A stretch of 6,978 nt of DNA from an uncultured Oribacterium sp. (lineage in GTDB: Bacteria > Bacillota > Clostridia > Lachnospirales > Lachnospiraceae). This document shows positions 1 through 5,900 of the stretch, in pieces. A model generated the notes under the pieces. It saw nothing but the letters and a program-made list of their open reading frames with translations. It did not search any database and had not been told where the DNA came from. The stretch spans positions 1 to 6,978 of the forward strand of contig CABTMH010000209.1 of assembly GCA_902485915.1 (NCBI GenBank), read 5' to 3'. Numbering within the stretch: position 1 is the stretch's first letter; each line of letters starts with the position of its first letter. Made by a program: the position numbers and the translations under genes.

Positions 1-82
1 CTCTCATCGTCGTGTCCTTTTTCTGTTAAGGGGTTTTTCCTCCAAGCCACTTCTCATATACCCTTTTTAAATTAATTGATCA

Positions 83-108
83 AAAAAGCTCCCTCGCGGG
101 AGCTTTTT
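83..108. terminator. Bidirectional intrinsic terminator
   Basis: A perfect 11-bp inverted repeat, AAAAAGCTCCC (83-93) and GGGAGCTTTTT (98-108), encloses the loop TCGC. The GC-rich core is flanked by an A-tract on one side and a T-tract on the other, so it can terminate transcription on either strand. It lies 36 bp past the stop codon of the minus-strand gene at 145-636 and most likely ends that transcript. It may also serve a gene arriving from the left of the window. Confidence 0.9.
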
Positions 109-144
109 CTTTATTTGTCCGACTTTTTAAGGTATATTTAACGC

Positions 145-636
145 CTATGCCCACGCATCCTCATCCTTCGGGATCCGGATGCCGGTCAGCAGCTGCTGCT
201 CCCACAGGAACCACTCGCCGGTTGACGGCTTATTCCGGAGCTTCAGCGGTCTCGGGCTGTCTGCACCACTACATGCTACATAGAGCGTAAGATAGCCATC
301 TTCACTCCGGCTGTTTGCATTCTCCGAGATAGAAACGCTGTACGGCTGTACCGGTGTATAGTTATTTTCCGGCGTCGAACCCGCAAAATATGACCGCATC
401 AGATACGTCTTTCCACGAAACCGGTCCTTGAGGAACTGCTTGTCGATGCCGTTCAGCGGCCGCGGCCCACGCAGAAAATCGAGCATTTTTTCGGTCTCTG
501 TCGGATTCTCAGGATAGAGGGCCAGCGCAGCCACCGTGAGTGCTGCCACTTCCTCCGGATTCTTCCGCGTCGCCTGCGGCATCGCCTTTAATTCTTCCAC
601 AGTCTTCGGAAGACGGTTCATCGTAATCATGCTCAT
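145..636 (-). CDS. Small protein of unknown function, DUF6935-like (163 aa)
   Basis: This 163-residue protein resembles, from memory, the DUF6935 family seen in gut Firmicutes; no function is known to me. Distinctive stretches are GPRPLNGIDKQF (residues 57-68), SYFAGSTPENNYTP (82-95) and LKLRNKPSTGEWFLWE (131-146). It has no signal peptide or membrane segment, so it is probably cytoplasmic. Residues 11-55 look helical and the rest is likely beta-rich. The start is the ATG at 636: a strong AAGGAGG (complement of 643-649) lies 6 nt upstream. An in-frame ATG at 654 would run through that ribosome binding site, reading MKRRYK, and is rejected. The gene stands alone, is divergent from the glucosidase gene, and ends at the terminator at 83-108. 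The gene call is firm; the family name is less so. Confidence 0.85.
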   Translation of the reverse strand: MSMITMNRLPKTVEELKAMPQATRKNPEEVAALTVAALALYPENPTETEKMLDFLRGPRPLNGIDKQFLKDRFRGKTYLMRSYFAGSTPENNYTPVQPYSVSISENANSRSEDGYLTLYVACSGADSPRPLKLRNKPSTGEWFLWEQQLLTGIRIPKDEDAWA

Positions 637-927
637 CTTGTACCTCCTTTTCATCTTTTACAGCATGCTTTGCACACAGCAAATCCTTGCATACGTATGT
701 CCTTGTGAAAGCACAGGACCATCCCGTTCTTATTTCGTCACCTCGCCACATCCTTAACGTAAAACGAATCGTCATAAAACGAGATTATCTTATAGTAATA
801 GTTTACCATAGATAGACCAGGAACTTTCTTTAATTTTTATATATTCATAAAATCATCATGCGCTGTTTTATTTTCCGGCGGGCTGATGTAATCTACAGTA
901 TATATTTTCGAGGGGAAGGTATCGACT
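637..927. other. Divergent intergenic region, DUF6935-like gene / glucosidase
   Basis: This 291-bp stretch must hold the promoters of both flanking genes. It is AT-rich from about 780 to 910. I see no clean TTGACA-17-TATAAT pair on either strand. The best plus-strand candidate is TTTCTT-17 nt-TAAAAT around 829-857, which has a poor -35. Two AAAACGA direct repeats occur at 761-767 and 777-783. The glucosidase ribosome binding site AGGGGAAGG is at 911-919, 8 nt before the ATG. No cre-like or other operator was recognised. Confidence 0.4.
643..649 (-). promoter_or_regulatory. Ribosome binding site that fixes the start of the DUF6935-like gene
   Basis: On the minus strand AAGGAGG sits 6 nt before the ATG at 636. 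The longer open frame starting at 654 contains this site as codons (AAA AGG AGG), so the site decides in favour of the downstream start. Confidence 0.8.
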
Positions 928-2610
928 ATGCAGAAAAAATGGTGGCACACGAAAACAGCCTATCAGATCTATCCGAAAAGCTTCTGTGATACGAACGGAG
1001 ACGGCATCGGCGATCTTCCGGGCATCATCGATAAGCTCGATTATCTGAAGGATCTCGGCATCGATATCCTCTGGCTCTCACCGATCTACTGCTCTCCGCT
1101 CGCCGATCAGGGCTATGATATCTCAGATTACTACAACATCGACCCTCGCTTCGGCACGATGGAGGACATGGACCGTCTGATCGCCGAAGCGAAAAAGCGC
1201 GATATGTACATCCTGATGGATCTCGTCGTCAACCACTGCTCCGATGAGCACGCGTGGTTCCGGAAAGCCTGCGAGGATCCAGATAGTGAGTACGGAAAAT
1301 ACTTCTACATCGAAGACTGTCCAGATGGCAAGCGGCCATGCAACTGGCGCTCCTACTTCGGTGGCAGTGTCTGGGAACCGCTTCCGGGGCATCCAGACAA
1401 GTGTTACCTGCACATGTTCCATAAGAAGCAACCGGATCTCAACTGGGAAAACCCGAAGCTGCGGGAGGAAATCTATACGATGATCAACTGGTGGCTCGAT
1501 AAAGGGCTCGCCGGCTTCCGCATCGATGCGATCATCAACATCAAGAAGCCGCTTCCGTGGCAGGATTATCCGGCAGACCGCGCGGATGGCCTGTGCAGTG
1601 CAAACGAGATGCTGAAGCACGCCGACGGCATCGGTGCCTTCCTGAGTGAGATGCGTGACCGCTGCTTCCTTCCACACGGTGCCTTCACCGTCGGTGAGGT
1701 CTTCAACGAGAAGCCGGAGGAGCTTCCGGATTTCATCGGTGACCATGGCTACTTCTCCTCGATGTTTGATTTTAACGAGACCATCTTCGGTGCCAGCGAG
1801 AACGGCTGGTACGACGCTACGCCGATCACCCCGAACGACTACCGGAGCTGCTGCTTCGCCAGCCAGAAAAAGGTCGGCGACATCGGTATGCTGTCCAATG
1901 TCATCGAAAATCACGATGAACCGCGCGGCGTTTCCCGTTATATCCCGGAGGGTGAATGCAGCATCCCGGCGAAGAAGCTGCTGGCCACCATGAATATCAT
2001 GCTCCGTGGCCTCCCATTTATCTATCAGGGGCAGGAAATCGGTATGGAAAATGTAGAATTCCACTCGATCAGCGATGTAAACGATATTTCAACGCTCGAT
2101 GAATACCAGGTCGCGCGGAAGGCCGGACTGACCCCCGACGCCGCACTGAAGGCCGTCAACCGGCTGAGCCGCGATAACGCCCGAACGCCGTTCCAGTGGG
2201 ACGCTTCGGTCAATGCTGGATTCACGGATGGCACCCCGTGGCTGCCTGTAAACCGTAATTACACGCGGATTAACCTGGACAGTCAGAAAAACGACCCGGA
2301 TTCCGTTTACCAGTACTACCGCCGGCTGCTGGCGCTCCGGAAGGACCCTCGCTATGCCGAGACGATCGTTTACGGTGATCTGGTTCCGGTTTTCGAGGAA
2401 CAGGGCCGCGTCATGGCCTACTACCGGACGAGCGCTGCGCAGACCCTGCTCGTCATCGGAAACTATAAAACCGAGCCGCAGACCCTGACACTTCCGTCGA
2501 AGATTCAAACGATCGTGCTGAACAATCTGCCGCAGCTGAAGACCGAAGGCGATAAAATCATGCTGGAAGGCTATCAGGCCGTCATCCTGGATGTATCCTC
2601 TGACAGCTGA
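928..2610 (+). CDS. GH13 alpha-glucosidase / oligo-1,6-glucosidase (560 aa)
   Basis: Glycoside hydrolase of family GH13 (subfamily 31 type, MalL-like). It removes terminal alpha-linked glucose from short malto- or isomalto-oligosaccharides; with no signal peptide it would act in the cytoplasm on imported sugars. The length of 560 aa matches the roughly 555-565 aa of this group. Visible elements: a Ca-loop-like DTNGDGIGDL (21-30), region I DLVVNH (98-103), QPDLNW (168-173), region II GFRID with nucleophile D200, region III GEV with acid/base E257, region IV ENHDEPR with H329 and D330 as transition-state residue, GLPFIYQGQEIG (361-372), and ARTPFQW (418-424) before the C-terminal beta-domain (about 480-560). 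The residue after the nucleophile is Ala, where many isomaltases have Val, so alpha-1,4 activity is plausible but unproven. The ribosome binding site AGGGGAAGG lies 8 nt before the ATG. It is a single-gene unit ending at the terminator at 2655-2703. Trehalose-6-phosphate hydrolase is a less likely alternative. Confidence 0.95.
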   Translation: MQKKWWHTKTAYQIYPKSFCDTNGDGIGDLPGIIDKLDYLKDLGIDILWLSPIYCSPLADQGYDISDYYNIDPRFGTMEDMDRLIAEAKKRDMYILMDLVVNHCSDEHAWFRKACEDPDSEYGKYFYIEDCPDGKRPCNWRSYFGGSVWEPLPGHPDKCYLHMFHKKQPDLNWENPKLREEIYTMINWWLDKGLAGFRIDAIINIKKPLPWQDYPADRADGLCSANEMLKHADGIGAFLSEMRDRCFLPHGAFTVGEVFNEKPEELPDFIGDHGYFSSMFDFNETIFGASENGWYDATPITPNDYRSCCFASQKKVGDIGMLSNVIENHDEPRGVSRYIPEGECSIPAKKLLATMNIMLRGLPFIYQGQEIGMENVEFHSISDVNDISTLDEYQVARKAGLTPDAALKAVNRLSRDNARTPFQWDASVNAGFTDGTPWLPVNRNYTRINLDSQKNDPDSVYQYYRRLLALRKDPRYAETIVYGDLVPVFEEQGRVMAYYRTSAAQTLLVIGNYKTEPQTLTLPSKIQTIVLNNLPQLKTEGDKIMLEGYQAVILDVSSDS

Positions 2611-2654
2611 GCAGATAATACAGTCCATCCTGAGACATGTCCCGACGATAAAGA

Positions 2655-2703
2655 GAAAAGCGAAGCCAATGATGCTGAATCTGAGACATTGGCTTCGCTT
2701 TTC
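2655..2703. terminator. Long-stem intrinsic terminator after the glucosidase gene
   Basis: A perfect 17-bp inverted repeat (2655-2671 with 2687-2703) encloses a 15-nt loop. The distal arm ends in GCTTTTC, and its mirror supplies a T-run on the minus strand, so it can act both ways. It lies 44 bp after the glucosidase stop codon. On the minus strand it also follows directly after the truncated aldolase frame. Confidence 0.8.
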
Positions 2704-2714
2704 CACATCAAAAT

Positions 2715-2870
2715 AAGCCTGCCCAGGCAGCTTCCTGTCCTGCTGATATACATCCGACCATTATATCGGAAACTAATATTTGCCGTTGAACCGGCTGTCC
2801 TTCCACGTTCGAACAGACTATGTGCAACCCAGATGGTGTCCTCCATAAGACTCTGTAATGTTTCGCCCAT
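2715..2870 (-). pseudogene. Truncated class II aldolase gene, OtnC/YgbL-like (5' end only)
   Basis: The first about 52 codons match the N-terminus of class II aldolase/adducin-fold enzymes of the 3-oxo-tetronate-4-phosphate decarboxylase type. The run SLFERGRTAGSTANISFR (residues 18-35) followed by ISRTGSCLGRL (42-52) aligns by eye with E. coli YgbL (SFFQRGYATGSAGNLS ... TPTGSCLGNL). The start looks real: AGGAG (complement of 2878-2882) lies 7 nt before the ATG at 2870. After GRL the similarity stops and the frame runs through the terminator hairpin into DNA antisense to the glucosidase gene, ending at 2574. The metal-binding histidines and the catalytic acid of the family, which lie further along a roughly 210-residue protein, are absent. 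So this is the remnant of a 3' deletion and not a working enzyme. The flanking transporter fits the kind of gene often found beside such aldolases. Confidence 0.7.
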
Positions 2871-3007
2871 CAGTAATCTCCTATTCCGGCAAGAAGAAAC
2901 AGAACCACTAAAATCATTTAGTACATTTGTACAAAATTACACGCAGAATAAGTATCGGCTCAATTTGTAGTCTGGCGTTTTCAAGATTCCGTTTTAAGGT
3001 GGCCCTC
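2871..3007. other. Upstream region of the aldolase remnant
   Basis: This 137-bp, AT-rich stretch lies between the aldolase remnant and the transporter terminator. It contains GTACATTTGTAC (a 4+4 bp dyad) near 2921-2932 and no open frame with recognisable content. It presumably carried the promoter or leader of the aldolase gene. I cannot point to a convincing -35/-10 pair. Confidence 0.35.
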
Positions 3008-3014
3008 AAAAAAA

Positions 3015-3055
3015 GACCTCCCCAAGTTAGATATTCGATCTAACTTGAGGAGGTC
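3015..3055. terminator. Intrinsic terminator after the CitMHS transporter gene
   Basis: An 18-bp stem with one C-A mismatch (3015-3032 with 3038-3055) carries the 5-nt loop ATTCG. Reading the minus strand, the stem is followed by seven T (complement of 3008-3014), a classic U-tract, 33 bp past the transporter stop codon. The plus strand also has a T-rich run at 3061-3067, so it may work in both directions. It separates the transporter transcript from the aldolase remnant. Confidence 0.9.
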
Positions 3056-3087
3056 GATTCATTTTTTACTATCTCTTAGTATTTTTA

Positions 3088-4383
3088 TCAGAACGGAATG
3101 ACACCAAGCAGTGTGGAGAGGATGAGGCAGATAATACTCATCGGCCATACAAGCTTTAAAGAATACTTGAGATGATCGCCGATCGTTAAATCTGAAAGTC
3201 CCAGTCCTACATAAACCGCTGCAACGGACGGGCTGATCGGTGTACCGAAGGTTGCGGTCAGAAGGAAGGTTGCGGCTACTGCTTCTGCACTTACACCAAA
3301 CGGTGCTACCACGCCGATGATGATCGGAACCATGGCATAATAGAAGGCATCGGTACCAAGAATCATCATAAGCGGTACAGAGAACAGTGCGAGGATCCAG
3401 TGCATATGCGGTGCAACGGCTGCAGGAAGCAGATTTACGATCGTTGTTGCCATCGCCTCTACCATGCCGGACTCAGAGATGACACCCATAAAGATACCTA
3501 CAGAGAAAAGTGTAACCGTCATCACCATGGCATTGATGCCGAGAGACTTGATTTTCTTATTCTGCTCCTTCGCATTCGGGAAGTTTACAACCAGTGCGAT
3601 GCCGTAAGCGATCATAAAAATCGAGTACAGCGGAAGCGGTGTATCGAGGAAGAGGAACACAAGCATGATCAGCGTCAGAGCCAGGTTGAAATAGAATTTC
3701 CAGCCATATGTCTGCGTCTTCTCCGCTTCCTCAGCCTGAAGCTCTTCAACCGTCTCCGGATGTAAGCCGTGACGGCCTTCCAGGAAGTTGATCACAACTC
3801 CGTTTACGAATGCAAGGATGACGATGACCACTACACCCGGAATGATAAAACTGTACATGTCACCGGTTTCGATCCCCGCCACCGTCGCTGCTCTCATGGT
3901 AGGTCCGCCCCAAGGCAGGATATTCATGGCAGCGTAAGGTCCACACATCAGGGCCAGTAAGGCTTCACGCCGGAATCCCATTCTCTTAAAAATCGGAAGG
4001 AACGCCGGAACGACGATCAGGAAGGTTGTGGCACCGGAACCATCCAGATGTGCCACGAAGGTAACCAGCAGTGCCGACAGCAGCACCATCCATCTCTTGT
4101 TTCCAGCCTTCTTAGTGAGGAAATTGATAACCGGATCAAACAGTCCGATTTCATCCATCAGCGTAAAGTACGAAATAGAGAAAACGAACAGTACTGCCGT
4201 AGAAAGCATGGTGCTCATACCGGCTTTGATAAATCCCCCGATATCCTCCGCACCGAAACCGGCTGCAAGCGCCGCAATCAGCGGCAGAAAAATAAACGCG
4301 ATTGGTGGTGCTGTATAGCCTTTTATCAAGACAAACATCAACACAATCATAAGAATAAATCCTATTAGTGCAAGTGAATTCAT
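3088..4383 (-). CDS. CitMHS-family carboxylate transporter (431 aa)
   Basis: An integral membrane carrier of the citrate-metal:proton symporter family (CitMHS, B. subtilis CitM/CitH type). That family imports citrate complexed with a divalent cation, but many members in Firmicutes may carry other organic or sugar acids. The length of 431 aa matches the family. About 11-12 hydrophobic segments are visible, with a charged cytoplasmic-type loop around residues 203-226. Family signatures are HLDGSGATT (112-120), NILPWGGPTMRAA (154-166), GTDAFYYAMVP (343-353) and GTPISPSVAAVYVGLGLSDL (380-399). The start at 4383 is backed by AAGGAG 6 nt upstream (complement of 4390-4395). It is transcribed away from the LysR gene and ends at the terminator at 3015-3055. 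The cre-like site at 4586-4600 suggests repression by CcpA on preferred sugars. The true substrate is unknown; the aldolase remnant next door makes a C4 acid sugar conceivable. Confidence 0.92.
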   Translation of the reverse strand: MNSLALIGFILMIVLMFVLIKGYTAPPIAFIFLPLIAALAAGFGAEDIGGFIKAGMSTMLSTAVLFVFSISYFTLMDEIGLFDPVINFLTKKAGNKRWMVLLSALLVTFVAHLDGSGATTFLIVVPAFLPIFKRMGFRREALLALMCGPYAAMNILPWGGPTMRAATVAGIETGDMYSFIIPGVVVIVILAFVNGVVINFLEGRHGLHPETVEELQAEEAEKTQTYGWKFYFNLALTLIMLVFLFLDTPLPLYSIFMIAYGIALVVNFPNAKEQNKKIKSLGINAMVMTVTLFSVGIFMGVISESGMVEAMATTIVNLLPAAVAPHMHWILALFSVPLMMILGTDAFYYAMVPIIIGVVAPFGVSAEAVAATFLLTATFGTPISPSVAAVYVGLGLSDLTIGDHLKYSLKLVWPMSIICLILSTLLGVIPF

Positions 4384-4585
4384 ACTCTTCTCCTTTTCAT
4401 GCGGCAGAAATCACTCCAGCCGCATAACACGCCCAACGTTACGTTCTCTTGAAGTTTCCCATGTACATTTCAGCTTCGTTATATTTTCATCATACTCAGG
4501 AAAAACCATTCTGTGAAAGTCTGTTTAATCGACCACTTGCATTCTTGTATGGAATGTTTTGTGCTGTTTCCACAATGTTGTTGGG

Positions 4586-4600
4586 ATGTAAGCGCTTAAT
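4586..4600. promoter_or_regulatory. cre-like site (CcpA operator candidate)
   Basis: ATGTAAGCGCTTAAT fits the catabolite-responsive-element consensus WTGNAANCGNWNNCW at every fixed position except one (A in place of the C near the right end). Its core TAAGCGCTTA is a perfect palindrome. It lies about 200 bp upstream of the transporter start and 190 bp upstream of the LysR start, so which promoter it controls depends on the unmapped transcription start sites. Confidence 0.6.
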
Positions 4601-4723
4601 TTCGTGTTTTTTCAGATTCTTTTTGTGCACAACTAGGCAACCATTCTATATACGAATATATGTCAAGTATAAACTGTTCTGCTTCTGTGCTTTCCACCTG
4701 ACCATCTCCATAGTATCATTAGC

Positions 4724-4747
4724 ATATGGAATGGAAACATTCCATAT
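4724..4747. promoter_or_regulatory. 24-bp perfect palindrome, LysR operator candidate
   Basis: Arms ATATGGAATG (4724-4733) and CATTCCATAT (4738-4747) flank GAAA, a perfect 10-bp dyad 39 bp upstream of the LysR gene start. Close copies of the half-site recur at 4547-4556 (GTATGGAATG, 9 of 10) and, inverted, at 4642-4651 (CATTCTATAT, 9 of 10). This repetition in a divergent LysR region fits autoregulation plus control of the transporter. Confidence 0.55.
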
Positions 4748-4786
4748 TCGCATATAAATGTAATGTGCCACAAAGGAAGTCACCTC

Positions 4787-5644
4787 ATGAATGAAAAAGA
4801 TTTCGAACTGCTCTGTATCTTAGATGAAACAAAAAATATCACGAAGGCTGCAAATCGTCTTTACATCACACAATCCGCCCTCTCCAAACGAATCATCAAT
4901 ATAGAGAAAGAATTAAATACAGAAATCCTGATTCGTTCCCATGGGGGCGTTCACTTCACAGCCGCCGGAGAGCAGGTTCTGTCACATGCAAAACGAGCTG
5001 CAAAAGAAATGGAAAGTATGCGCATCGCTCTGGAACAGATGGATGGCGAGGTCTGCGGCACCTTAAAAGCAGGTTTTTCCATCAACTATTCCCTCTACAC
5101 TCTTCCAGACCTGCTGGCCTCCTATCATCAGAAGTATCCGAAAGTAAAGCTGCAACTTTCTACAGGGCAGAGCCGTCACCTATACAAACAGCTGCTCGAC
5201 GGAACGGTCGATATCGCCGTATTGCGAGGAGAATTTATCTGGGACGGAGTGCAGATTCTGCTTTCTCAGGAATCACTATGTGTTATCTGTAATAAAGAAT
5301 ACAAAGATGTGCCTCTTTCGGAATATATGTATATCGGGCGGGATACCGACAACGCACAAACGGCGATGATCAATCGCTGGCTGTTTGAACATAATATAAA
5401 TATACATAAATCCAGTATCCGCATGGATTCGATTACTTCCTGTGTTGAGATGGTGAAGAGAGGGCTGGGCTGGGGCATCGTGCCAAGCATCTGCCTGAAA
5501 AATTTTCACGGGATCGCACTTCCCTGCAGTTTCGCAAACGGGGAACCGCTGCTCAGAAAAACCTATATTCTCTGTCGCCCGGAAGTCGCGGAGCTTCCGC
5601 AGATCCGAAGCTTTATCACGGAAGCACGAAAGATGCGTATGTAA
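4787..5644 (+). CDS. LysR-type transcriptional regulator (285 aa)
   Basis: A LysR-family DNA-binding regulator. The N-terminal winged helix-turn-helix spans about residues 1-60, with the recognition region ITKAANRLYITQSALSKRI (18-36) typical of the family. A linker helix (about 61-88) leads to the periplasmic-binding-protein-like effector domain (about 90-285), including LLDGTVDIAVLRG (136-148) and GLGWGIVPS (226-234). Length is normal for the family. The chosen start is the ATG at 4787, with AAAGGAAG (4772-4779) 7 nt upstream. An in-frame ATG at 4763 would add eight residues and would place the ribosome binding site inside the gene. The divergent position makes the CitMHS transporter the likely target, probably switched on by a carboxylate or acid sugar; the effector cannot be read from the sequence. 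Many ATA codons and a more AT-rich composition than the glucosidase gene are seen. It is followed by the hairpin at 5652-5701. Confidence 0.95.
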   Translation: MNEKDFELLCILDETKNITKAANRLYITQSALSKRIINIEKELNTEILIRSHGGVHFTAAGEQVLSHAKRAAKEMESMRIALEQMDGEVCGTLKAGFSINYSLYTLPDLLASYHQKYPKVKLQLSTGQSRHLYKQLLDGTVDIAVLRGEFIWDGVQILLSQESLCVICNKEYKDVPLSEYMYIGRDTDNAQTAMINRWLFEHNINIHKSSIRMDSITSCVEMVKRGLGWGIVPSICLKNFHGIALPCSFANGEPLLRKTYILCRPEVAELPQIRSFITEARKMRM

Positions 5645-5651
5645 TCTGAAA

Positions 5652-5701
5652 GCATAACATAAGACGGTGCAGAAACAATCTGCACCGTCTTATGCTTATG
5701 C
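5652..5701. terminator. Long hairpin after the LysR gene
   Basis: A perfect 16-bp stem (5658-5673 with 5679-5694, loop AACAA) extends by six more pairs (5652-5657 with 5696-5701) after a single bulged C. It begins 7 bp after the LysR stop codon. It lacks a clear U-tract on the plus strand, so termination there may be partial, factor-assisted, or the hairpin may instead stabilise the mRNA 3' end. Confidence 0.65.
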
Positions 5702-5763
5702 CGTCGTACGAAGTCCGAATACCGGTTTTAGGCGGCATACCAGCCTTCATCCAAGAACAATTG

Positions 5764-5803
5764 TAAAAGATATTTTTGGTATAACATCCATAAATATCTT
5801 TTA
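5764..5803. repeat. AT-rich 12-bp inverted repeat between convergent genes
   Basis: TAAAAGATATTT (5764-5775) and AAATATCTTTTA (5792-5803) form a perfect inverted repeat with a 16-nt loop. It lies about 100 bp downstream of the GIY-YIG stop codon on the minus strand and could be a weak terminator for it, although the stem is AT-only in large part and no strong U-tract follows. The rest of 5702-5900 holds no recognisable gene; a weaker GAGGCA/TGCCTC dyad is at 5820-5850. Confidence 0.45.
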
Positions 5804-5900
5804 GAAATCTATTGTGATTGAGGCACTATTCTTCTAACATCAAATGCCTCTTGTTCGTTAGTATCTACATGATTCATAATCGGTTTCCTCGTGTCCATAA

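Larger units (their letters stand above)
4384..4786. promoter_or_regulatory. Divergent transporter/LysR control region with multiple dyads
   Basis: This 403-bp gene-free stretch lies between the transporter and its likely regulator. It contains, in order: CATTC-N7-GAATG (4540-4556), TTGTG-N7-CACAA (4559-4575), a cre-like site (4586-4600), the palindrome TTGTGCACAA (4623-4632), an ATATTCGTATATA copy on the minus strand (4647-4659), a 24-bp palindrome (4724-4747) and an ATATTCGCATATA copy on the plus strand (4744-4756). A possible LysR-gene promoter is TTGTGC (4623-4628), 18 nt, TATATA (4647-4652). A possible transporter -10 is TATAAC on the minus strand (4478-4483), with a poor -35. Protein assignments to the dyads are inference. 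Confidence 0.65.

Noticed and set aside
1..7. ATG on the minus strand at 7, preceded by AAAAAGGA 7 nt upstream, as the start of a gene leaving the window to the left.
   Set aside because: Only the first two codons are inside the window, so no coding content can be judged; it is possible but unsupported.
1123..2064. Long minus-strand open frame of 313 codons opposite the glucosidase gene.
   Set aside because: It is a shadow frame of a gene with strong codon bias and intact catalytic motifs; its translation has no domain character and no ribosome binding site was noted.
2630..2689. Direct repeat CTGAGACAT at 2630-2638 and 2681-2689 flanking the arm of the terminator.
   Set aside because: Nine bases is short and there is no inserted element between the copies beyond the terminator arm; likely chance.
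2689..2970. Plus-strand open frame of 93 codons downstream of the glucosidase gene.
   Set aside because: It starts inside the terminator hairpin, has no ribosome binding site, and is antisense to the recognisable aldolase remnant.
4449..4757. Plus-strand open frame of 102 codons in the transporter/LysR intergenic region.
   Set aside because: Cys/Phe-rich translation of AT-rich control DNA that overlaps the operator-like dyads; no ribosome binding site or familiar motif.
5809..5898. Minus-strand frame of 29 codons just downstream of the GIY-YIG stop codon.
   Set aside because: No convincing ribosome binding site and too short to judge; kept only as a note.
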